A stretch of DNA of 64,000 nucleotides from Pasteurella sp049941595 (GTDB taxonomy: Bacteria > Pseudomonadota > Gammaproteobacteria > Enterobacterales > Pasteurellaceae): the NCBI GenBank assembly GCA_049941595.1, contig JBNFNA010000001.1, positions 1-64,000 on the forward strand, given 5' to 3'. A model generated the notes under the pieces. It searched no databases. It saw nothing but the letters and a program-made list of their open reading frames with translations, and had not been told where the DNA came from. Below, one piece after another: positions 26,536 to 35,229 of this stretch (positions are counted from its first letter, which is position 1; each line of letters starts with the position of its first letter). A program made the translations under genes and the position numbers.

Positions 26536-26652
26536 TGATCTGTCCTTTATTTTAGTGAAAGTAATCGTTTGCTATTTTGTCAGAAAATCCAACCTAATGT
26601 AAGCAAAATTGAAATAATTTTGAGCGATTGAGTGAAAAATAGAAAAAAATAA

Positions 26653-26680
26653 TTGACTGTAATTGAAAGGAAACTATAAT
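26653..26680 (+). promoter_or_regulatory. Promoter of the tRNA-Pro/tRNA-Arg unit
   Basis: TTGACT (26653-26658), 16 bases, then a perfect TATAAT (26675-26680), 13 bases before the first tRNA base. The GCTACAC after the -10 box is GC-richer than the surroundings, fitting a stable-RNA promoter. Confidence 0.85.
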
Positions 26681-26693
26681 GCTACACATTCTT

Positions 26694-26770
26694 CGGCGAG
26701 TAGCGCAGCTTGGTAGCGCAACTGGTTTGGGACCAGTGGGTCGTAGGTTCAAATCCTATCTCGCCGACCA
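26694..26770 (+). tRNA. tRNA-Pro (anticodon TGG)
   Basis: The 77-base gene folds as a full cloverleaf: acceptor CGGCGAG/CTCGCCG, the anticodon stem CTGGT/ACCAG with loop TTTGGGA giving anticodon TGG, a TTCAAAT T-loop, and an encoded 3' CCA. Confidence 0.96.
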
Positions 26771-26804
26771 CTTCCTTTTTGTAATCTTAATATCCATTTG
26801 AAAT

Positions 26805-26881
26805 GCGCCCTTAGCTCAGCTGGATAGAGCAACGGCCTTCTAAGCCGTAGGTCATTGGTTCGAATCCAATAGGGCGTGCCA
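26805..26881 (+). tRNA. tRNA-Arg (anticodon TCT)
   Basis: The 77-base cloverleaf has acceptor GCGCCCT/AGGGCGT with a G-T first pair, the anticodon stem ACGGC/GCCGT with loop CTTCTAA giving TCT, a TTCGAAT T-loop, and an encoded CCA. It is 34 bases after tRNA-Pro and shares its promoter. It closely resembles the E. coli tRNA-Arg(UCU). Confidence 0.96.
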
Positions 26882-27123
26882 TTAAATATCCTAATATTTC
26901 AATAAGTTATATATAACAAAATAAAATTTGCATTTTAGTTTTTTCTTTTTGTGCCGTAAGTATACCGTTAACTTCCCAATCTTTTTATTTCAAATAAAGA
27001 AAAATAGCCTTAAACAATAAGTGTTTTCTGATTTTATTAAAAATTTTATTACCTCCGTAAGATTCATCTTTCTCATTCGTCTAACACTGTTCAATAAATA
27101 GCAACTTAAGTTAGGAAAACGAT

Positions 27124-27546
27124 ATGAAAAAATGGATTCTCATCTTTCAGAAATCAGATATTGATATGCTTATCTTACGAATTAGTGTAATTGTTTTGTT
27201 TTTTATCTTCGGCAATACTAAATGGTTTGAGTTTGAAGTAGAAACATTAAAGCCTATTATTTCAAATAGCTGGCTGAATTTTTTATATGATTTATTCGGA
27301 TTTCATTATACAAGTTACTTATTAGGTGTTGTTGAAAGTATTGCTTATATAGGATTATTTCTTGGTATTCGCCAGCCAAAATATGGCTTATTTGGTAGCT
27401 TACTGGTGTTATTAACTGCATTAGTAACGGTAAGTCTATTACCTCAATTAGGCTTTGATGGCTTTATTTTCAAGGATATCTTATTAATTGGAATAGCATT
27501 GGTATTGTTTAAATATGACCTCAATCGTGCTTACCCAATAAAATAA
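27124..27546 (+). CDS. Small DUF417-like membrane protein
   Basis: The 140-residue protein has about four hydrophobic segments (residues 14-31, 60-80, 84-104 and 116-131). It contains ISVIVLFFIFGNTKWFEFE and ESIAYIGLFLG, which resemble the DUF417/YkgB (RclC-like) inner-membrane family. That family has a member needed for resistance to reactive chlorine in E. coli, but its activity is unknown. The protein is shorter than RclC (about 190 residues). A TAGGA site precedes the ATG and a strong terminator follows, so it is a single-gene unit. Confidence 0.7.
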   Translation: MKKWILIFQKSDIDMLILRISVIVLFFIFGNTKWFEFEVETLKPIISNSWLNFLYDLFGFHYTSYLLGVVESIAYIGLFLGIRQPKYGLFGSLLVLLTALVTVSLLPQLGFDGFIFKDILLIGIALVLFKYDLNRAYPIK

Positions 27547-27560
27547 AAAAAGTAGGGATA

Positions 27561-27593
27561 AAAAATGGAAAGTGAATAACACTTTCCATTTTT
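27561..27593. terminator. Bidirectional terminator between DUF417 gene and autotransporter
   Basis: AAAAATGGAAAGTG and CACTTTCCATTTTT form a perfect 14-bp stem with a 5-base loop and T-runs on either strand. It serves the plus-strand DUF417 gene and possibly the minus-strand autotransporter, whose stop lies 53 bases away. Confidence 0.8.
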
Positions 27594-27645
27594 ATTTTTA
27601 GTGCTTTTTTATTTAGATTTCTAAAATAAGGCTGTTCTTAACGAA

Positions 27646-30600
27646 TTAGAATCGGTAGCTTGCGCCTAAATTAAAGACATCATTATCTTTTTTACCATTT
27701 CTAATTGATAAGTTATAGCCTAGTTGTAAGCTAAAATCTTCAAAGAACTCATAATCCGCACCAAATCCAAGCCACGTAATGTGTTTATCTTGCTCTGCTC
27801 CATTAATATAAATGGTATCTTCAAAATCGGTGAATTTTGCTTCAAAGCCGAAATCATTACGTTTTGGTGTATAAGCGTGACTTAAATTTGAATTTAACGT
27901 TAATTTATTAAATTTAATATCTGATCTTACCCCTGCAATAAATGAATTCACATTATATTTCTTAGATTTTGCATCAATCCCGAAAACTGTATTTTCTTTG
28001 AAACTACCACGATAAATGTGTGTATAAGAATTTGCAACAAATGGATTAATTCTTACTTTATTAAATTTAATATTTTTCCCTAATTCAACATAAACGTTAT
28101 AGATATTACTGTTGAATTTAGAAGTTGTATGCTTATCAAAAATCACACGATTGACATTTGTTCTTGCGTGGTTAAGGCCTACCATTGTGGATAAATATGC
28201 TTTATCAAGATCATAAGAACCATAGACAAATGCACCTAAACTTTTAGTGTTACTTTTACCCGCTTCACGGTTAAAGTCTGCATTACCAACACTCTGATTA
28301 AGAGCCACACCTAATGACAATTTATCTGATACTTTGTTATCAATGCCAATTTGTGAACCAGATATTTTAATCTTCGCGCTTGCATAGCCATTTTGGTTGA
28401 TACTACTGTTAGCATAAATACCATCTACCCAGAATCCGCTTTTTGCCCCACTATTTACAGACATTACACGTTGGCTTAGTACTTTATTAGCCACTAAATT
28501 CTGATTAACGACCGCACTTTGTGTAGAAGCGTAAAGCTCACCTGATAGTGAGTTAATTACACGAGGTAATTGAACTGCATCTACTTTGAATAAACGAGCA
28601 GCTTGTGCGGCTAAAGGATGAGCTTTAGGACTTGTAGATAATGTATTTAAAACCCTATCAACATTACGCCCAGCATATATGGCACTTTTCGGGGTGTAGT
28701 TAGCTTTTTTTAGAACGTAATCTGTTGAATTTCTTTTATATTCAACATTAATATTCTTACCATCAGCTATATAAAATTTTGAAATTTCAATATAGTCATT
28801 GATATTGTCTGACTTAGCATAAGTTACATTGTTGTAGTTTGATATTGATTGAGCTGTAATGATCTTTTTCTTTTGAGATTTCTCAGTTGGAATTCCATTT
28901 TTACCAAGATTATCTATATCAGCAACAATTTTACTTGTTCCACCTAAATCAACATTACCTGTAACATCTAGGTTTGATTTATCAATGTCGATAACAATAT
29001 TTGAGTTTGCTGCTCCTTTATAATTGCCATTAATTTTTAAACCAAGTCCATAAACACTTAATGTTCCACCATTTTTGACAGTATATGTAGGAGACTTAGC
29101 TTCAGCACCAAAAACGACTCTTGAGCTAGAACCATATTTTTTCGAATCAAACTCAGCTAAAAGATTACCGTTTTTAGTGATAATTACATCTGAAGAAGTA
29201 AGTGAGTGACCAACAGCTAAAATACCACCATCGACAATAGTTTTACCTGAGTATGCGTTTTCACCGTTCAGATATAACGTACCTGTACCTTGTTTCAAGA
29301 TACCGGCATCACCTTTGATATCATTACTCCAAGTTAGCTTATCCTTGTCTTTATAATGTCGAAAATCAAAATTAACTACTAAAAGATCTTTTTTGCTATT
29401 TTTGCCTGAAACACTAATATCTTTAGTAAAATATTTACCATTATTTGTTGAAATAGCATCTTTATTAGTCAACAATCTTCTATCAAAGAGTGCAGGGCCT
29501 TGCAAAGCGCGTCTTTCATTTAGTAGCCCCCAACCAAAAAGAGACTCAGGTCCAGTGGTTGGTTCGCCACATCCTTGTGAGCTACTACTTTCACATACGC
29601 CATCTTGTCCCTTTAAAAACGTTCCTGGCTGATCAGCTGTTGATAATAAACTCACTACAACTAAATGGTGATCCATCCACGGGAATTTAGTCCATACATT
29701 AGCAGCAGCTGCACTAATACGCGGAGCAGCGAATGATGTACCTGCGATATGTACATAGTAGTATTGCTTATCCTGTGCTAACGTTAAACGATATGAACCT
29801 CGTGCCGCAAGCCCCCACGTTTTTGCATTTTCGCCAATATAATTAGAAGCCTTATTATTCCAATAACGTTTTGGTTTATTTGTTCCACTAATCCCTTGGC
29901 TATAATCAGCTTCGGCAGCACTAATCCAGCCATTTCTAAGATCATCATCATCTCTAGGTGCTAAAGATTGAGGCGAGCTATGCTGATGACCATCATTACC
30001 AGCGGACCACACAAAAATGCTGTCTTTTTTCGCATATTCTTTAACATTGTGTTCCATATATACAGTATATGGTTTATCAATAGTAGGAGAAGCAAAAGAA
30101 TTATTAAAAATTCTTGCACCTTCCTTATAAGCACTATCGTAGTCTGAATATGTAGGATTAAACTCTTTTTTATTATTACGATATGCGTTATAGCCATAAA
30201 AAGTTGCAGTTTTGTTGTACATATTCAACACGCCAACAACCATTGTACCGTGTGACTCTATAGTTGGAGTTAATTCCTTGCTCTGATTATGATCTACCAA
30301 TCTTAATTTACCAGATGAATCTTTAAAGCTATCACTCAAATAAAACTCTGAATCAATAAGACCAATATTTCTCACAAGATTTTCATCATCGATATATTCC
30401 ATATTTTTATTGAGTGAAAATATTGCTGATGAAGGTTTGATTTCATAAATATTACTGCTAATAGGACTATTAACCGCATTAAAAGGATATGAAGATAAAC
30501 TATTTGGATAACTATCTAAGGAGGTATAGGACAAATTAGCAGCACTTGGTGCAACGGCTAGACTATCCGATGCATTAACTGCTTCGCTATTATTACCATA

Positions 30601-30717
30601 GCTGTAATCTTGTGAGCTCGGTGCTGATCCACCACCACCGCCACCTCCACCGCCTCCACAAGAGGTGAGAAGAATGGATAAAGTAGGAATAATAATTTTT
30701 TGATATTTCTTTTTCAT
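27646..30717 (-). CDS. Subtilisin-type autotransporter serine protease (NalP/AasP-like lipoprotein)
   Basis: This 1023-residue surface protease starts MKKKYQKIIIPTLSILLTSC, a lipoprotein signal with Cys20 as lipid site, followed directly by ten glycines. The S8 protease domain has Asp122 (GLIDSEF), His156 (SHGTMV), Asn241 (SAGND) and Ser328 (GTSFAAP), so the triad is intact. A passenger-associated repeat follows (GILKQGTGTLYLNGENAYSG region, about 475-500). The C-terminal 270 residues form the beta-barrel translocator ending in ...ASYRF. NalP of Neisseria and AasP of Actinobacillus process other surface proteins; the substrate here is unknown. The start is the ATG with AAGG upstream. It is a single-gene unit with a very AT-rich upstream region. 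Confidence 0.92.
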   Translation of the reverse strand: MKKKYQKIIIPTLSILLTSCGGGGGGGGGGSAPSSQDYSYGNNSEAVNASDSLAVAPSAANLSYTSLDSYPNSLSSYPFNAVNSPISSNIYEIKPSSAIFSLNKNMEYIDDENLVRNIGLIDSEFYLSDSFKDSSGKLRLVDHNQSKELTPTIESHGTMVVGVLNMYNKTATFYGYNAYRNNKKEFNPTYSDYDSAYKEGARIFNNSFASPTIDKPYTVYMEHNVKEYAKKDSIFVWSAGNDGHQHSSPQSLAPRDDDDLRNGWISAAEADYSQGISGTNKPKRYWNNKASNYIGENAKTWGLAARGSYRLTLAQDKQYYYVHIAGTSFAAPRISAAAANVWTKFPWMDHHLVVVSLLSTADQPGTFLKGQDGVCESSSSQGCGEPTTGPESLFGWGLLNERRALQGPALFDRRLLTNKDAISTNNGKYFTKDISVSGKNSKKDLLVVNFDFRHYKDKDKLTWSNDIKGDAGILKQGTGTLYLNGENAYSGKTIVDGGILAVGHSLTSSDVIITKNGNLLAEFDSKKYGSSSRVVFGAEAKSPTYTVKNGGTLSVYGLGLKINGNYKGAANSNIVIDIDKSNLDVTGNVDLGGTSKIVADIDNLGKNGIPTEKSQKKKIITAQSISNYNNVTYAKSDNINDYIEISKFYIADGKNINVEYKRNSTDYVLKKANYTPKSAIYAGRNVDRVLNTLSTSPKAHPLAAQAARLFKVDAVQLPRVINSLSGELYASTQSAVVNQNLVANKVLSQRVMSVNSGAKSGFWVDGIYANSSINQNGYASAKIKISGSQIGIDNKVSDKLSLGVALNQSVGNADFNREAGKSNTKSLGAFVYGSYDLDKAYLSTMVGLNHARTNVNRVIFDKHTTSKFNSNIYNVYVELGKNIKFNKVRINPFVANSYTHIYRGSFKENTVFGIDAKSKKYNVNSFIAGVRSDIKFNKLTLNSNLSHAYTPKRNDFGFEAKFTDFEDTIYINGAEQDKHITWLGFGADYEFFEDFSLQLGYNLSIRNGKKDNDVFNLGASYRF

Positions 30718-30928
30718 TTTGTTCAACCTTACAAATCCATACAATTACTTAAACTATCTTTACAATTCTAATTTAAGAAAAATAGATCATCAATTTTTTA
30801 TAAAAGAAATATCAAACAAGCGAATGTTTTTTAAACAAAATAAAAGAAATTCAGTCTTTATTTAAAATAATATATAAATTTATAAATATTATTTATAAAG
30901 TTATATAATTTATTTATTCAATACAAAT

Positions 30929-30963
30929 AAAAAGTGGAAAGAATATTATTCTTTCCACTTTTT
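30929..30963 (-). terminator. Terminator behind lipA
   Basis: AAAAAGTGGAAAGAA (30929-30943) and TTCTTTCCACTTTTT (30949-30963) form a perfect 15-bp stem with a 5-base loop, 21 bases after the lipA stop. Confidence 0.85.
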
Positions 30964-30984
30964 TAATTTAAAAAATTTTAACTA

Positions 30985-31947
30985 TTATTTCACAATTTCG
31001 CCTTTCGCCTGTAAGTCTGCGTGATAAGAAGAACGTACAAAAGGTCCACAAGCAGCGTGTTCAAAGCCCATTGCTTGCGCTTTATCACGAAACTCATCAA
31101 ACTCAGCAGGTGGCACATAGCGAGCAACGGGTAAATGGTGGCGACTTGGCTGTAAATATTGTCCTAAGGTCAACATTGTCACGCCGTGCTCGCGTAAATC
31201 TTGCATTACCTGTAAAATTTCTTCATTCGTTTCACCTAATCCCACCATTAAGCCTGATTTAGTTGGGATGTGTGGGAACATCGCTTTAAAACCTTTTAAT
31301 AATTTTAATGACCATTCATAATCCGCACCTGGGCGAATTTCACGATATAAGCGTGGTACATTTTCTAAATTGTGATTGAATACATCTGGTGGATTATCTT
31401 TTAATTTATCCAATGCTTGCTCAATACGGCCACGGAAATCTGGCACTAAAATCTCGATTTTAATATTCGGGTTGAGTTTGCGAATTTCTTTAACACATTC
31501 CGCAAAGTGCCCTGCTCCACGGTCAGGCAAATCATCACGGTCTACAGAAGTGATAACCACATAACGCAATTTCATATCTTGGATAGTTTCCGCTAATTTA
31601 CGTGGTTCTTCAGGATCTGGTGGCAACGGCTTACCGTGTGCAACATCACAGAATGGACAACGACGAGTACAAATTGCCCCTAAAATCATAAAGGTTGCCG
31701 TACCGTGGTTGAAACATTCGTGTAAGTTTGGGCAAGAGGCTTCTTCACAAACCGAGTGTAAACCGTGGCGGCGCATACCATTTTTGATACTGTCAATTTT
31801 TGCTGAATTAGCAGGTAATTTGATTTTCATCCATTCAGGTTTTTTGAGTAATTCCTGATTAGGATCGATATTTTTTACTGGGATAATGGATGTCTTTGCA
31901 GCATCGCGGTATTTCACACCACGTTCCATTTTAAAAGGTGTACCCAT
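30985..31947 (-). CDS. lipA: Lipoyl synthase LipA
   Basis: LipA is a radical-SAM enzyme that inserts two sulfurs into octanoyl groups on lipoyl domains. It has both iron-sulfur motifs: the auxiliary cluster cysteines in CEEASCPNLHEC (about residues 68-79) and the radical-SAM CTRRCPFC (near 94-101). The C-terminal RSSYHA serine that ligates the auxiliary cluster is present. At 320 residues the length is standard. AAGGA lies upstream of the ATG. It follows lipB in the same direction after 67 bases that contain a USS copy. Confidence 0.98.
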   Translation of the reverse strand: MGTPFKMERGVKYRDAAKTSIIPVKNIDPNQELLKKPEWMKIKLPANSAKIDSIKNGMRRHGLHSVCEEASCPNLHECFNHGTATFMILGAICTRRCPFCDVAHGKPLPPDPEEPRKLAETIQDMKLRYVVITSVDRDDLPDRGAGHFAECVKEIRKLNPNIKIEILVPDFRGRIEQALDKLKDNPPDVFNHNLENVPRLYREIRPGADYEWSLKLLKGFKAMFPHIPTKSGLMVGLGETNEEILQVMQDLREHGVTMLTLGQYLQPSRHHLPVARYVPPAEFDEFRDKAQAMGFEHAACGPFVRSSYHADLQAKGEIVK

Positions 31948-32014
31948 TTTGGTTCCTTAAATTCTAATGACTATCTCGAAAAGTGCGGTCAGTTTTCAAC
32001 AATTTTCGGAAATG

Positions 32015-32671
32015 TTAAAAATTTGTTGCATTATATCCTAATAATTGTGCAAAGTGTGTAACTAATTTTGGTGCAACTTTTTCGCAAGTGGCTTCTTCAG
32101 AGTTAATAAAGTCAGCTAATTGGCACATTTCTAACCCTGCATACCCACAAGGGTTAATAAAATGGAAAGGAGATAAATCCATATTAATATTGAATGCAAG
32201 CCCGTGGAATGAACAACCTTTGCGAATTCTTAAGCCCAACGAACAAATTTTCTTTTCATCAATATAAACGCCTGGTGCATCTGGTTTTGGATAAGCCTTG
32301 ATACCATAATCTGCTAAGGTGTTGACTACCGCTTGCTCAAGTGCGGTCACTAAATCACGCACATTCAAATCATTGCCAAGGGCTTTTTGACGTTTGATAT
32401 CAATCAGCACATACATCACCTGCTGCCCCAATCCGTGATAGGTAATTTGCCCACCACGATCAGATTGCACCACTGGAATTGCGGTTTGTTGTAATAAATG
32501 CTCGGCTTTGCCCGCTTGCCCTTGTGTGAAAACCGCAGGATGTTGGACAAGCCAAATTTCATCTTGGGTTTCAGCATTACGTTCATCAGTAAAGGTTTGC
32601 ATTTGATGCCAAACCATTTGGTAATCTTGCACGCCAAGCTGGCGCACTACAAGGGTCATCGGATTTTTCAT
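32015..32671 (-). CDS. lipB: Octanoyltransferase LipB
   Basis: LipB moves octanoate from acyl carrier protein onto lipoyl domains; LipA then completes lipoate. The RGGQITYHGLGQQVMY motif (residue 70 region), the catalytic Lys in KKICSLGLRI and the catalytic Cys in NPCGYAG are all present. The ATG at 32671 or the one four codons later could be the start; neither has a clear ribosome binding site. It lies 5 bases after ybeD. Confidence 0.97.
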   Translation of the reverse strand: MKNPMTLVVRQLGVQDYQMVWHQMQTFTDERNAETQDEIWLVQHPAVFTQGQAGKAEHLLQQTAIPVVQSDRGGQITYHGLGQQVMYVLIDIKRQKALGNDLNVRDLVTALEQAVVNTLADYGIKAYPKPDAPGVYIDEKKICSLGLRIRKGCSFHGLAFNINMDLSPFHFINPCGYAGLEMCQLADFINSEEATCEKVAPKLVTHFAQLLGYNATNF

Positions 32672-32676
32672 TTTTG

Positions 32677-32973
32677 TTATAACACCATTCTCACGCCATC
32701 AATTTTGGCTAGTTCTACATAAAGCACTTCAACTTGTTCGATATGCTCAGCGATAATATCAATAGACACGGAATTGTAAGTACCTTTGCTACTTAACTGT
32801 TGACGAGGATTGTAATCCCCTTTTGCGTGTTTTTGAACAACCACAACCACATCATCAATCAAATCAACACGGTTTGCGCCCACTACTTTAAAGGTAAATG
32901 AGCAAGGAAACTCTAAAAGATCTTTCAATTTTGCTTGTGGCATTTCATTTAGTTTTATCATTTTGTCTGTCAT
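32677..32973 (-). CDS. ybeD: YbeD/DUF493 family protein
   Basis: The 98-residue protein has the small ferredoxin-like alpha/beta pattern of the YbeD family (LLEFPCSFTFKVVG, then SSKGTYNSVSIDI and EQVEVLYVELAKIDGVRMVL). It resembles an ACT-like regulatory fold, and its role is not known. Its place between dacA and lipB is conserved in enterobacteria and Pasteurellaceae. Confidence 0.93.
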   Translation of the reverse strand: MTDKMIKLNEMPQAKLKDLLEFPCSFTFKVVGANRVDLIDDVVVVVQKHAKGDYNPRQQLSSKGTYNSVSIDIIAEHIEQVEVLYVELAKIDGVRMVL

Positions 32974-33002
32974 TGCTTCTTCCTAAAATTAAGTAAAGAT
33001 GA

Positions 33003-33034
33003 ACCGCACTTTTCCACTCAAGTAAAAGTGCGGT
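33003..33034 (-). terminator. Inverted USS pair behind dacA
   Basis: ACCGCACTTTT (33003-33013) and AAAAGTGCGGT (33024-33034) form an 11-bp stem. On the minus strand no T-run follows, so termination may be weak and read-through to ybeD is possible. Confidence 0.5.
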
Positions 33035-33081
33035 CATAAAATAAGAAATTTTGTGGCTTTGTATATAAGGTTAATTTTTAA

Positions 33082-34272
33082 TTAATCAAGTAGGCTTTTG
33101 ACTGTTAGTACTAACCAATCCCACGCTTTACCAAAGATACCGCCCTCTTGTACTTCTTGCATCACTTGCAAATCCACTTTTGCAATATCTTTACCGTCTA
33201 ATTGGTAAACTACTTTACCAACCACTTGACCTTTTGCTAAAGGCGCTTGCAAGTATTTGGTATCTAACTCATAGCGTGCTTTTAAATCCGTATTACGACC
33301 TTTAGGCACTGTAATAAAACTGTCTTCTAAAACACCTAAGGCAACATCGCTGATATCACCATAATATACAGACTGTTCAGAAATCGCTTTACCTGCTTCA
33401 AGAGTTTTAAAGGTTTCGAAGTTTGCAAATCCCCACTGTAACAGTTTTTTACTTTCGACTTCACGGCCTTTGATTGTTGGCACCCCCATCACAACGGAAA
33501 TCAAACGCATATTGTTTGAATTGGTCGCAGATGAAACCAAGTTATATCCGGCTTTATCCGTATGACCTGTTTTAATTCCATCGACTTGGATGGTTTTATC
33601 CCATAACAAGCCATTGCGGTTATTTTGTTTGATTTTATTGAAAGTAAAATCTTTTTCCGCATAGATTTTATATTCTTCTGGCAAATCACGAATTAAACGC
33701 GCACCAATAATCGCCATATCACGTGAAGAGGAATATTGGTTGTCATCATCTAAACCGTGTACGCTAGTGAAATGGGTATTTTTCAAACCAAACTGTTGCA
33801 CATATTTGTTCATTGCTTCCACAAAAGCAGGTACAGAGCCTGACACGTGTTCTGCAATAGCCACTGACGCATCATTACCCGACACAATAATCACACCGCG
33901 ATTTAAGTCAGGTACCGATACTTGTTGGTTCAAATTTAGGAACATTTTTGATGAACCAGGGAAATTTTTCCCCCACGCACTTTCACCAATCGTGACCATA
34001 TCATTATTGCTGATTTTGCCTTGTTTCAAAGCATCCCCCACCACATAACTGGTCATCATTTTAGTCAATGAAGCTGGATATTGGCGTTGATCTGGGTTTA
34101 ATGATGCAAGCACCGCGCCCGAATTATAATCCATTAAAATATAGGTTTGCGCATTTAATTGTGGTGGTGTAATGCCATAATCCACATCTTGTGCAAACGT
34201 ATTTAGCGGTAATGCAAATACACCTGCTAATAAAGCGATTTGCGCGCTTTGTACAACTTTTCTCAACATCAT
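33082..34272 (-). CDS. dacA: D-alanyl-D-alanine carboxypeptidase DacA (PBP5/6 type)
   Basis: This periplasmic low-mass penicillin-binding protein trims the terminal D-Ala of cell-wall pentapeptides. It shows a signal peptide (QIALLAGVFALPLNTFAQ), the SLTK motif with catalytic Ser (about residues 67-70), SGND (SxN) near 130 and KTGHTD (KTG) near 235. The C-terminal amphipathic anchor (KAWDWLVLTVKSLLD) is also present. At 396 residues it is normal for the family. It follows rlpA by 26 bases. Confidence 0.96.
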   Translation of the reverse strand: MMLRKVVQSAQIALLAGVFALPLNTFAQDVDYGITPPQLNAQTYILMDYNSGAVLASLNPDQRQYPASLTKMMTSYVVGDALKQGKISNNDMVTIGESAWGKNFPGSSKMFLNLNQQVSVPDLNRGVIIVSGNDASVAIAEHVSGSVPAFVEAMNKYVQQFGLKNTHFTSVHGLDDDNQYSSSRDMAIIGARLIRDLPEEYKIYAEKDFTFNKIKQNNRNGLLWDKTIQVDGIKTGHTDKAGYNLVSSATNSNNMRLISVVMGVPTIKGREVESKKLLQWGFANFETFKTLEAGKAISEQSVYYGDISDVALGVLEDSFITVPKGRNTDLKARYELDTKYLQAPLAKGQVVGKVVYQLDGKDIAKVDLQVMQEVQEGGIFGKAWDWLVLTVKSLLD

Positions 34273-34298
34273 TGTTATATCCTAAAATCAAATGGGGG

Positions 34299-35198
34299 TT
34301 AATTATCAAATGAGTACACAATTACTGGCTTTGAATAGTGCATATTACGTAATTGCGTTTTTAATTCATCTACTTCACGTTTCTCTTTAAATGGTCCGAA
34401 ATAAATATCGTATTTTTTGCCATTTTGCTTAATTTCAGCAATCAGATTTTTATGATCTAATTTGGCAATTAAACTTTCAGCTTTTTTCTTTGAACCAATA
34501 CTCATCGCTCGTAACTGGTATTGCGTACCTGTACTTGCAACTGCTTTTTTATTTTGACTGTCAACTTTTTTCGTATCTGTATCATCATCTGTGGTTTTGA
34601 CATCCTTAAAGGCAATCAGCCTTGCTCGGGCATCATCCGTTTTTGCCATTTTGGCTAGCGTGTTCGTGGCGGAGCCTGAAATTTTGCCCTGTTGGTTTAC
34701 GTGTAATGCTTCAACGCGGACTTTTGCTAAACCACTTCCAATCGCCCCAATTTCACCCGCAGCGGCACGAGATAAATCAATAATGCGTCCCTTGATGAAC
34801 GGGCCACGATCATTAATACGCACAATCACCTTGCGGTTATTACGTAAATTCGTGACTAACGCATAAGAATTCAATGGCAACGTTTTGTGTGCCGCAGTAT
34901 AGAGATTTTCATTATAAATCTCACCATTCGCCGTTTTACGGCCATTAAATTTTTTATGATAGAAACTCGCGGTGCCTTCACGCGAATAATTCTTTGCTTT
35001 ATCTGTTGGTGTAGTGGAATAGGTCACCCCTTTCACCACATAACTTTCTGCTTGTTTATAGGGTTTCTGGTAAGCCAATTTAGGCCCCTTCACCCCATAA
35101 AGCTTCTTTGTTTCCGCCTGTGTTGACACTGTAAACAACAGCATCAAAAGTGCGGTCAATAATTTAAACATTTTTTGTATCTTCATAATAGTTGCCAT
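34299..35198 (-). CDS. rlpA: RlpA, septal-ring lytic transglycosylase-like protein
   Basis: RlpA proteins cut peptide-free glycan strands at division sites in some bacteria. After a signal peptide (FKLLTALLMLLFTVSTQA) comes the double-psi beta-barrel (EGTASFYHKKFNGRKTANGE to IDLSRAAA, about residues 75-165). It is followed by a Lys/Asp-rich linker and a C-terminal SPOR domain (about 225-299) that would bind denuded septal peptidoglycan. There is no lipobox. The start could also be 12 bases later (MKIQKMF); neither site has a clear ribosome binding site. It lies between rodA and dacA. Confidence 0.92.
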   Translation of the reverse strand: MATIMKIQKMFKLLTALLMLLFTVSTQAETKKLYGVKGPKLAYQKPYKQAESYVVKGVTYSTTPTDKAKNYSREGTASFYHKKFNGRKTANGEIYNENLYTAAHKTLPLNSYALVTNLRNNRKVIVRINDRGPFIKGRIIDLSRAAAGEIGAIGSGLAKVRVEALHVNQQGKISGSATNTLAKMAKTDDARARLIAFKDVKTTDDDTDTKKVDSQNKKAVASTGTQYQLRAMSIGSKKKAESLIAKLDHKNLIAEIKQNGKKYDIYFGPFKEKREVDELKTQLRNMHYSKPVIVYSFDN

Positions 35199-35229
35199 TT
35201 TTTAACCATAAACTAAGATATCAAAAATG

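Noticed and set aside
26882..27123. Gene-free stretch after tRNA-Arg with two similar short pieces (CCGTAAG and ACCGTTAAC), possibly an old phage attachment site
   Set aside because: No integrase, no second copy of the tRNA end and no gene remnant are visible, so there is no real support.
30628..30660. Phase-variable homopolymer in the autotransporter gene
   Set aside because: The glycine run uses mixed GGN codons with no long single-base tract.
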